Shown here piece by piece: positions 1-5,147 of a stretch of 7,632 bases of DNA. Location of the stretch: assembly GCA_023418055.1 (NCBI GenBank), contig JAEZDP010000224.1:1-7632 (forward strand), in the 5' to 3' direction. The DNA is from Acidobacteriota bacterium (GTDB taxonomy: Bacteria; Acidobacteriota; Vicinamibacteria; Vicinamibacterales; Vicinamibacteraceae). A program made the translations under genes and the position numbers. The notes under the pieces were generated by a model. That model was not told the DNA's origin, made no database searches, and was given only the letters and a program-made list of their open reading frames with translations. Within the stretch, counting starts at the first letter, position 1. Each line of letters opens with the position of its first letter.

Positions 1-645
1 CAGGTGGGGATGTACCTCAACGGCTTCCACGTGGACCGCGCCGACCCGGCGATGCAGATGGAAGCCCACCACTACTGCGACCAGGCCAACGAAGACTTCG
101 CGCAGTGCGTGCTCTTCGACGGCAACACCGCGGACGCCAGGATGATGGGCATCGAGTACATCATCTCGGCAAAGCTCTACGACACGCTGCCGGCCGACGA
201 GAAGGTGTTCTGGCACCCTCACAACTACGAGATCCTCTCCGGGCAGTTGCGCATGCCCGGCCTGCCCGATGTCGCCGAGACGGAAGCGCTCGAGCGGAAG
301 ATGAACAGCTACGGCAAGACGTGGCACACGTGGATGACCGGCATGCACGGCCGGCAGGCCGACGCGTTGCCGCTCGGCCCCGCCCGGCTGCAGTGGAGCT
401 TCAACCGCGACGGTGAGGCCGACCCGGCGATGGCGGCAGCCCGCGACGAACGATTCGGTCTGGACACGGCCGAGGCGCGCGGCGACCGACGGGCCTTCGT
501 GGCAGCGGCACGTCCGCAGGGCGGCGTGGACGCGATGGTGGGCGCCTTCCCGAACGCACGCCCGATCGAGGGCGTCGAGGACAACGGCGACACGTCGGTC
601 AGGCGCGTACCGACGTTGACGCTCGAGGACGCGCCTCCACGGTAG
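1..645 (+). CDS. DUF1264 / oil-body-associated-protein-like protein (5' end missing)
   Basis: The reading frame is open from the first base, so the true start and any signal peptide lie upstream; the GTG at position 4 is probably an internal codon. About 214 codons are present. The translation matches the DUF1264 (OBAP) family as I know it: LNGFH near residues 5-9, an AHHYC motif at about 21-25, QCVLFDG at 34-40, GIEYIIS at 49-55, a WHPHNYE segment at 70-76, YGKTWHTW at 103-110, PLGPARL at 123-129 and a C-terminal ARDERFGLDT stretch. Plant members associate with seed oil bodies; bacterial members have no established role that I know of, so function is open. The many conserved His residues and one Cys might suggest metal or ligand binding, but that is inference. 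It ends 31 bp from the convergent transglutaminase gene and does not belong to that operon. Family assignment is confident; function is unknown. Confidence 0.88.
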   Translation, partial: QVGMYLNGFHVDRADPAMQMEAHHYCDQANEDFAQCVLFDGNTADARMMGIEYIISAKLYDTLPADEKVFWHPHNYEILSGQLRMPGLPDVAETEALERKMNSYGKTWHTWMTGMHGRQADALPLGPARLQWSFNRDGEADPAMAAARDERFGLDTAEARGDRRAFVAAARPQGGVDAMVGAFPNARPIEGVEDNGDTSVRRVPTLTLEDAPPR

Positions 646-676
646 GGGCGCCACGCGCACGACGGCCCCGCTCCAC

Positions 677-1651
677 CTACTGCTGTTGCTGCTGCTGTTC
701 CTGCTCCTGGTCGCTGTCGATGACGAGCGGGTCGAGGTCGACTTCCGGAGCCGTCCAGTACAGCGCGGGCATGACGTCCGACGGCTCGATGGGCGCGTCG
801 GTCGTCTGCACGCGAACGGCCACGGCGAGTTCGCTGCGAGCCTTGCCCTTGAACACGCCTCGCGTGGGCGGGACGTCGGAGTAGTCGCGACCAACGGCCA
901 CGCGGATGTGACGATCGGCCGCAAGCGTGTCGTTGGTCGGATCGAAGCCGACCCATCCAAGCTCCGGCAGCCACGCCTCGACCCAGGCATGCGACGCGCT
1001 CTCGACGGACCGTTCATGCGCGCCGCCCTTGTGGAACAGGTACCCGCTCACGTACCGGCACGGGATGCCGAGGCCACGCACGAGCGTGATCATCACGTGC
1101 GCGAAGTCCTGGCAGACCCCCCGGCGCGCGGCCAGCGCCTCGTCGATCGGCGAGTCCACGCGCGTGGACTTCGGGGCGTACTCGAAGGCGTCGAACAGGC
1201 ACGCATTGAGCGTCCGCAGGGTGGTGAGTGGGTCGGCCGATCGGTCGACCACGCCAAGTTCGGCGCGGAAGGCCTCGAGCGCGTCCGTCGGCGCGGCATA
1301 TTTCGACGGCTGCAGGTAGTCCACGTGCCGGTCCTGGAACGCCGGCAGGTCGATCGCACTCCACGCCGACGTCGCCAGCGCGTCCGGCACCTCGAGCGAC
1401 GAGACGAACTCCACCACCGCCTCGGCCGTGATGGTCAGCTCCCGATGACGCGCGGGGATGTCGAAGTGATGCACGACGTTCCCGAGCGGGTCCTGGTACG
1501 CGAACACGCGTGCCCTCGGTGAGGTCGACAGCTCGAACCGCAGGCACCGTTGCCCACCCTCGGTCCGCGGCTGCATGCGCACCTCCATCACGCTCTCGCT
1601 GACGGGCGTGTCGTACCGGAACCGTGTGAGGTGATGGACGGTGAAGAACAT
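677..1651 (-). CDS. Transglutaminase-like cysteine protein with C-terminal polyglutamine tail
   Basis: This 324-residue protein has a bacterial transglutaminase N-terminal domain (about residues 1-85, beginning FFTVHHLTRFRYD) followed by a transglutaminase core. The catalytic triad is visible: Cys180 in RRGVCQDFAH, His221 in SASHAWVEAW and Asp237 in GWVGFDPTND. Members with this architecture may act as peptidases or acyl transferases rather than as protein cross-linkers. No signal peptide is evident, so a cytoplasmic location is likely. The frame stays open 237 codons further upstream, but that part only shadows the alpha-E gene. The ATG at 1651 is chosen because homologues start at this FFTVHHLT block, it overlaps the alpha-E stop as TAATG, and a GAGGAG sits 11 bases upstream. 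It is the last gene of the ATP-grasp/alpha-E operon, which supports a role in the same predicted peptide-forming pathway. Unusually, the C terminus is acidic and then ends in six glutamines (see separate entry). Confidence 0.93.
   Translation of the reverse strand: MFFTVHHLTRFRYDTPVSESVMEVRMQPRTEGGQRCLRFELSTSPRARVFAYQDPLGNVVHHFDIPARHRELTITAEAVVEFVSSLEVPDALATSAWSAIDLPAFQDRHVDYLQPSKYAAPTDALEAFRAELGVVDRSADPLTTLRTLNACLFDAFEYAPKSTRVDSPIDEALAARRGVCQDFAHVMITLVRGLGIPCRYVSGYLFHKGGAHERSVESASHAWVEAWLPELGWVGFDPTNDTLAADRHIRVAVGRDYSDVPPTRGVFKGKARSELAVAVRVQTTDAPIEPSDVMPALYWTAPEVDLDPLVIDSDQEQEQQQQQQ
680..709 (-). repeat. CAG/CAA trinucleotide tract encoding a QEQEQQQQQQ tail
   Basis: On the minus strand the last ten sense codons of the transglutaminase gene are CAG and one CAA for Gln, interrupted twice by Glu codons (GAG, GAA), and are followed directly by TAG. 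This is a short coding microsatellite that could expand or shrink by slippage. The tail follows the acidic DSD stretch and lies outside the catalytic core, so length changes would probably be tolerated. Confidence 0.9.
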
Positions 1652-2610
1652 TACGCGGGACGCTCCTCGACCTGATAACTGATGTAGCTCTGATAGGTGC
1701 CGTGATGGATCTGCCGGCACTGCCGTCGCAGGCCTTCGAGCATCTGCAGCAGGCCGCTGCCGAGCACTTCGTCCATCTGCGCATATTGCAACGACGATCG
1801 CAACCGTCCCGCGAGCCGCTCGATGCGCTCCGGGGTCGTGCGCCCGGCCAGGCGTGCGAGAGCGCGGTGCGAGTCTTCGATGCGGTCGGCCGCAAAGCGC
1901 AGCGACCGCGGAAACTCCCCGTTGAGGATGAGGAACTGCAGGACGTGCAGCGGACGGATCGCGGCCGTGAACGAGCGCGTGTACGCCTCGAACGACGCGC
2001 AGCATCGCAACAGGCTGAGCCACTCGACGAAGTCGCCAGGGTCGATGGGCGCATCGAGGTTCGCGCCGAACTCCCGCAGGTGCGTGTCGAGCAGCATCGA
2101 CGTGTTGAGCGACCGCTCGAGGAACCGGCCGAGTTCCATGTACTGCCACGCCTCGCCACGCAGCATCGTCGAGCTCGTCATGCCCTTGAAGAGATAGACC
2201 GAGTGCCGGACGTCCCTGAACAGATCTTCGGGCTGCTCCTGCCACGACGTGTCGGTGCGTGCCTGGAGGAGCCTCAGGTACACGCGGTTCAGCTCTTCCC
2301 ACATGTCCACGCTGATCTGCTCGCGCACCTGCCGTGCGTTCTCGCGCGCCGCGGACACGCACGCCAGAATCGAGTCGTCGCGGCCGCCGATGGCCAGTTC
2401 CACCGCCAGCAGCGGGAAGTCCATCTGCCCCGTCCGCTGCGCGTCGAGCGATTGCAGCGCAGTCATGATGCGGACACCCTGACGAGCGGCCGACTCGGGG
2501 GTGCGATCGGCCGCAAGCGAGAGCCCGATCTCGAGCAGCCTGGCCGTGTGTTCGGCCCGCTCGAGATAGCGGCTCAGCCAGTACATGTGATCGGCAACGC
2601 GTGACAGCAT
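1651..2610 (-). CDS. Alpha-E domain (DUF403) protein
   Basis: This 319-residue, mostly helical protein begins with the family's signature N terminus, MLSRVADHMYWLSRYLERAEHTARL. Further family-like segments are WEELNRVYL at about residues 104-112, the stretch from LFRDVRHSVYLF to SSTMLRGEAWQYMELGRFLER (about 130-166), which carries the clustered Glu and Arg residues typical of the family, and LQFLILNGEFPRSLRFA (about 224-240). The length matches the family's usual size of about 310-320. The biochemical activity is unestablished. The gene is nearly always found next to a circularly permuted ATP-grasp and a transglutaminase, as here, and has been predicted to work with them in peptide or amide-bond synthesis. 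The stop TAA overlaps the transglutaminase ATG by one base. The ATG at 2610 is chosen because it gives the canonical N terminus, although no purine-rich ribosome binding site precedes it: the upstream bases are heptamer repeat ending in CCCC. Confidence 0.95.
   Translation of the reverse strand: MLSRVADHMYWLSRYLERAEHTARLLEIGLSLAADRTPESAARQGVRIMTALQSLDAQRTGQMDFPLLAVELAIGGRDDSILACVSAARENARQVREQISVDMWEELNRVYLRLLQARTDTSWQEQPEDLFRDVRHSVYLFKGMTSSTMLRGEAWQYMELGRFLERSLNTSMLLDTHLREFGANLDAPIDPGDFVEWLSLLRCCASFEAYTRSFTAAIRPLHVLQFLILNGEFPRSLRFAADRIEDSHRALARLAGRTTPERIERLAGRLRSSLQYAQMDEVLGSGLLQMLEGLRRQCRQIHHGTYQSYISYQVEERPA
1663..1668 (-). promoter_or_regulatory. Shine-Dalgarno-like GAGGAG for the transglutaminase gene
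   Basis: Read on the minus strand, GAGGAG lies inside the end of the alpha-E gene, 11 bases before the ATG at 1651. The spacing is slightly long but usable. Together with the TAATG stop-start overlap it supports 1651 as the real start and suggests translational coupling to alpha-E. Confidence 0.55.
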
Positions 2611-2614
2611 GGGG

Positions 2615-2649
2615 GTTCAGGGTTCAGGCTTCAGGCTTCAGGCTATGGG
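2615..2649. repeat. Heptamer tandem repeat array A (TTCAGG core)
   Basis: On the plus strand four exact-period 7-bp units lie head to tail: GTTCAGG at 2615 and 2622, CTTCAGG at 2629 and 2636, followed by a degenerate CTATGGG at 2643. On the coding (minus) strand the units read CCTGAAG and CCTGAAC, and the array ends four bases before the alpha-E ATG. No gene explains it. It resembles short intergenic heptad repeats that I have seen in Acidobacteriota-like genomes, but I cannot name the family. Confidence 0.9.
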
Positions 2650-2671
2650 CTACCAGGGGACGGGCGTGTGA

Positions 2672-2713
2672 CGTCAGGCATCGAGCACGAGGCATCAGGC
2701 ATCAGGCATTAGC
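2672..2713. repeat. Heptamer tandem repeat array B (CATCAGG core)
   Basis: Six consecutive 7-bp units in one register on the plus strand: CGTCAGG (2672), CATCGAG, CACGAGG, CATCAGG (2693), CATCAGG (2700) and CATTAGC (2707). Minus-strand units read CCTGATG. The array shares the CAGG core with array A, differs mainly at one position, and is offset from A's register by one base. It overlaps the end of the ATP-grasp gene: its units encode the last three residues (Ala-Asn-Ala) and supply the TGA stop at 2704-2702. The 22 bases between arrays A and B (2650-2671) show no clear repeat. Confidence 0.88.
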
Positions 2714-4186
2714 CACTGCGTCCACCACCCACGTGTCCTTGCTGCCGCCACCCTGCGAGGAGTTCACCACGAGCGAGCCCTTCCTGAGCGCAACCCTGGT
2801 GAGGCCGCCGGGCACGATGGTCACGCGCTCGCCAGCCAGGATGTACGGGCGCAGGTCGACATGCCGAGGCTCGATGCGGCCGTCGATGAAACACGGCGCG
2901 CACGACAGGTCCAGCGTCGGCTGCGCGATGTAGTTGCGCGGGTTCTGGAGGATTCGTGCCCTGAACTCGTCACGCTCCTCCGCCGTGCTGTGTGGCCCAA
3001 TCAACATGCCGTACCCGCCAGACTCGCCGACCGCCTTCACCACGAGCGTGTCGAGGTGCTGCAGCACGTGCTGCCGCTGTGTCTCGTCGTCGAGCAGATA
3101 GGTCTCGACGTTCTGGAGGATGGGGTCTTCCGATAGGTAGAACTTGATGATCGCCGGCACGTACGCGTACACCGCCTTGTCGTCGGCCACGCCGGTGCCG
3201 ATGGCGTTGGCGAGCGCGACGTTGCCAGCCCGATACGCGTTGAACAGGCCCGGGACGCCAAGCTGCGAGCCGATGCGGAAGGCCAGCGGATCGACGAAGT
3301 CGTCGTCCACGCGCCGGTAGATCACGTCCACCCGCTGCGGCCCGGAGGTCGTCCGCATGTAGACGACGTTGTCGTGGACGAACAGGTCGCGGCCTTCGAC
3401 CAGTTCGACGCCCATCTGCCGGGCCAGGAACGCGTGCTCGAAGTAGGCCGAGTTGAACACGCCGGGCGTCAGCAACACCACCGTGGGCGACGGGTTGTTG
3501 GGCGAGGCGAGTTCCCGCAGCGTCCTGAGCAGGTCGAGTGCGTAGTGGTCGATGGGCCGCACGTTGTAGCGAGCCAGCAGGCGCGAGAAGGTGCGCTTGG
3601 TGACCGCGCGGTTGGCGAGCATGTACGACACGCCGCTCGGCACGCGCAGGTTGTCTTCGAGCACGGCGAAGTGCCCCGTCGGCAACCGTACGAGATCGAT
3701 GCCCGCCACCGAGACATAGCGGTCGCCCGCCACACGAAGCCCGCGCATCTGCCGGCGGTAGTGTGGGCAGCTGTACACCAGGTCGCGCGGCACCACGCCC
3801 TCACGGAGGATGCGCCCTTCGTGATAGATGTCGCGCAGGAAGAGGTTGAGCGCGGTGATGCGCTGCCGCAGCCCACGCTCCACCTCGTCCCAATCGGCGG
3901 CGGGAATGATGCGGGGGAGCAGGTCGAAGGGAAAGATCCGTTCGGTGCCCTGCTTGTCGCCGTAGACGGTGAAGGTGATGCCCTGATGGAGGAAGGCACG
4001 GTCGGCCACCTGCTGCCGACGATCCAGTTCCTCGACGGGCAGGGCACACAGTTGCTGGTACAGCGTCTCGTAGTGCGGCCGTGGCTGACACTGGCCGGCG
4101 AACATCTCGTCGTACGACGCACCCAGCGGGTAGTGGTCGAACGATGGCGACAGGAGGGCCTGCCCGTCAGGGTCGGCTGGCGGCAT
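2702..4186 (-). CDS. Circularly permuted ATP-grasp protein (DUF404/DUF407 type, predicted amidoligase)
   Basis: This 494-residue protein is a full-length member of the circularly permuted ATP-grasp family associated with alpha-E proteins. Recognisable segments in order are FDHYPLGASYDEMF (16-29) with RPHY (36-39), YGDKQGTERIFPFDLLPRI (75-93), the VLEDNLRVPSGVSYM block (175-189), VLLTPGVFNSAYFEHAFLA (237-255), NAIGTGVADDKAVYAYVP (327-344), the glycine-rich VKAVGESGGYGM (383-394), DLRPYIL (444-450) and the closing NSSQGGGSKDTWVV (475-488). ATP-grasp enzymes usually join a carboxylate to an amine through an acyl-phosphate. The family's substrate is unknown, and peptide ligation is a prediction from comparative genomics. 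No signal peptide is seen. It is the first gene of the operon. The ATG at 4186 has no good ribosome binding site, but a TATACT box lies five bases upstream. The last three residues are encoded by a heptamer repeat, so the C-terminal end beyond WVV is probably not family-conserved. Confidence 0.95.
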   Translation of the reverse strand: MPPADPDGQALLSPSFDHYPLGASYDEMFAGQCQPRPHYETLYQQLCALPVEELDRRQQVADRAFLHQGITFTVYGDKQGTERIFPFDLLPRIIPAADWDEVERGLRQRITALNLFLRDIYHEGRILREGVVPRDLVYSCPHYRRQMRGLRVAGDRYVSVAGIDLVRLPTGHFAVLEDNLRVPSGVSYMLANRAVTKRTFSRLLARYNVRPIDHYALDLLRTLRELASPNNPSPTVVLLTPGVFNSAYFEHAFLARQMGVELVEGRDLFVHDNVVYMRTTSGPQRVDVIYRRVDDDFVDPLAFRIGSQLGVPGLFNAYRAGNVALANAIGTGVADDKAVYAYVPAIIKFYLSEDPILQNVETYLLDDETQRQHVLQHLDTLVVKAVGESGGYGMLIGPHSTAEERDEFRARILQNPRNYIAQPTLDLSCAPCFIDGRIEPRHVDLRPYILAGERVTIVPGGLTRVALRKGSLVVNSSQGGGSKDTWVVDAVANA

Positions 4187-4191
4187 GCGAC

Positions 4192-4197
4192 AGTATA
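4192..4197 (-). promoter_or_regulatory. Candidate -10 box (TATACT) for leaderless operon transcription
   Basis: In the 30-bp divergent gap the minus strand reads TATACT, one mismatch from the TATAAT consensus, with only five bases before the ATP-grasp ATG at 4186. A normal -10 to start-site distance places transcription initiation at or next to the A of ATG, so the message would have essentially no leader. No good -35 hexamer is seen 16-18 bases upstream. The plus-strand reading of the same site (TATAGG, 4194-4199) could serve the divergent gene, but is weaker. Confidence 0.4.
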
Positions 4198-4205
4198 GGG
4201 CCTGC

Positions 4206-4210
4206 GGAGA
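4206..4210 (+). promoter_or_regulatory. Shine-Dalgarno GGAGA for the TIGR01777-type gene
   Basis: GGAGA precedes the ATG at 4217 with a six-base spacer, a standard arrangement. This supports that start, which also begins the Rossmann beta strand (MRIAVAGG) at the expected place. Confidence 0.65.
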
Positions 4211-4216
4211 ACGTGC

Positions 4217-5119
4217 ATGCGGATAGCAGTGGCTGGCGGCAGCGGACTACTCGGAGGTGCTCTGGCTCGCGCGTGTGTCGCTGCGGGCGACGACGTCGTG
4301 GTCTTGAGTCGCCGCGCGCACGCGTCGCGCGACGGCGTCACGTACGCCGTGTGGGACCCTGCAGGCGACCCGGCGTCGTGGGCTGGCGCCCTCGAAGCAT
4401 CCGACGCGCTCGTGAACCTCGCCGGGGCCTCGATTGCGGAGGGCCGCTGGTCGAACAGGCGGAAGGTGACGTTGTGGGACAGCCGCCTGCAGGCCACACG
4501 TGCGCTTGCCGCTGCCCTCCCCCTGCTGGCGCACCCGCCCGCGCGCGTCGTCAGCGGGTCGGCCGTCGGCTACTACGGCTCGCGCGGCGACGAGGTGCTC
4601 ACCGAGGCCTCGGCGCCTGGCCACGACTTCCTCGCGCGGCTCTGTGTCGCCTGGGAACAGGCGGCGCACGCGATGGCGAGCGAACGTACGTCGGTGTCGT
4701 GCATCCGCACCGGCCTGGTGCTTGCACGCGACGGCGGCGCACTGCCGCGCATGGCGCTGCCCTTCAAGCTCGGCGCCGGCGGCGTCCTCGGCGACGGCAC
4801 GCAGTTCATGTCGTGGATCCACGTCGATGACTGGGTCGCGCTCGTCCGTCGTCTGCTCCATCCGGCGGCCGATGGCGCGTGGAACCTCACCGCGCCGGCA
4901 CCTGTCACGAACGACGAGTTCACGCGGACGCTGGCGCGTGTCCTGCGTCGTCCGGCATTGCTTCCAGCGCCGGCGTTTGCACTACGCCTGGCGCTCGGCG
5001 AGATGGCCGACGCGCTGCTGCTTTCCAGCCAGCCCGTCGAACCCGCCCGCGCCGCCGCCGACGGGTACACCTTTCGTTACGCGACGCTGGACGCCGCCCT
5101 ACAGGCCGTCTACCGCTGA
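4217..5119 (+). CDS. TIGR01777-family NAD(P)-binding epimerase-like protein (YfcH/SulA-like, extended SDR)
   Basis: This 300-residue protein is a complete member of the TIGR01777 group of atypical extended short-chain dehydrogenases. The dinucleotide-binding motif GGSGLLGG is at residues 7-14. LVNLAGASIAEGRWS follows at 65-79, then WDSRLQATRAL at 87-97, the active-site-region motif SGSAVGYYG at 113-121, LTEASAPGHDFLARL at 128-142, IRTGLVLARDGGALP at 163-177 and SWIHVDDWV at 199-207. The C-terminal DUF1731 domain includes QPVEPARAAADGYTFRYATLDAAL (about 272-295). The length is normal for the family. The physiological substrate is unknown; a cytoplasmic NAD(P)H-linked role is expected. The gene is divergent from the ATP-grasp operon with only 30 bp between start codons, so the two promoters must overlap or lie inside each other's coding sequence, and co-regulation is possible. 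Nothing otherwise links it to that pathway. Confidence 0.94.
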   Translation: MRIAVAGGSGLLGGALARACVAAGDDVVVLSRRAHASRDGVTYAVWDPAGDPASWAGALEASDALVNLAGASIAEGRWSNRRKVTLWDSRLQATRALAAALPLLAHPPARVVSGSAVGYYGSRGDEVLTEASAPGHDFLARLCVAWEQAAHAMASERTSVSCIRTGLVLARDGGALPRMALPFKLGAGGVLGDGTQFMSWIHVDDWVALVRRLLHPAADGAWNLTAPAPVTNDEFTRTLARVLRRPALLPAPAFALRLALGEMADALLLSSQPVEPARAAADGYTFRYATLDAALQAVYR

Positions 5120-5127
5120 CAGACGCT

Positions 5128-5141
5128 CGGGCCTGGGCCCG
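5128..5141. terminator. Small GC hairpin in the convergent gap, possible bidirectional terminator
   Basis: CGGGC (5128-5132) and GCCCG (5137-5141) form a perfect five-pair stem with a four-base loop. It lies midway in the 28-bp gap between the convergent TIGR01777 and PIG-L stop codons, where a shared terminator would be placed. No T-tract follows on either strand, so it is not a classical intrinsic terminator. Confidence 0.3.
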
Positions 5142-5147
5142 CCACCG

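Noticed and set aside
645..669. GGGGC (645-649) and GCCCC (665-669) as a terminator stem in the convergent gap after the DUF1264 gene
   Set aside because: There are only five pairs with a 15-base loop and no T-tract, which is expected by chance at this base composition.
1652..2362. Open frame continuing upstream of the transglutaminase, which could be read as a 561-residue fusion protein
   Set aside because: The extension is Arg/Ala-rich, lies out of frame within the clearly real alpha-E gene and has no domain character. The homologous N terminus FFTVHHLTRFRYD begins at 1651.
1702..2604. Long antisense open frames on the plus strand opposite the operon (about 686-1522, 1702-2604 and 3374-4198)
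   Set aside because: They lie opposite convincing conserved genes, and their composition (Arg, Val, His, Glu-rich, no recognisable motif) is what high-G+C codon bias creates in shadow frames.
2643..2702. A 19-codon mini-ORF on the minus strand starting at the TGATG overlap with the ATP-grasp stop and ending at TAG 2645-2643
   Set aside because: The ATG and stop come from the heptamer repeats, there is no ribosome binding site of its own, and the peptide has no distinctive feature. It might matter only for reinitiation towards alpha-E, and nothing in the sequence shows this.
2615..2713. Heptamer arrays as a CRISPR array or iteron-type replication origin
   Set aside because: The units are only 7 bp with no spacers, no cas or replication gene is nearby, and there is no AT-rich segment.
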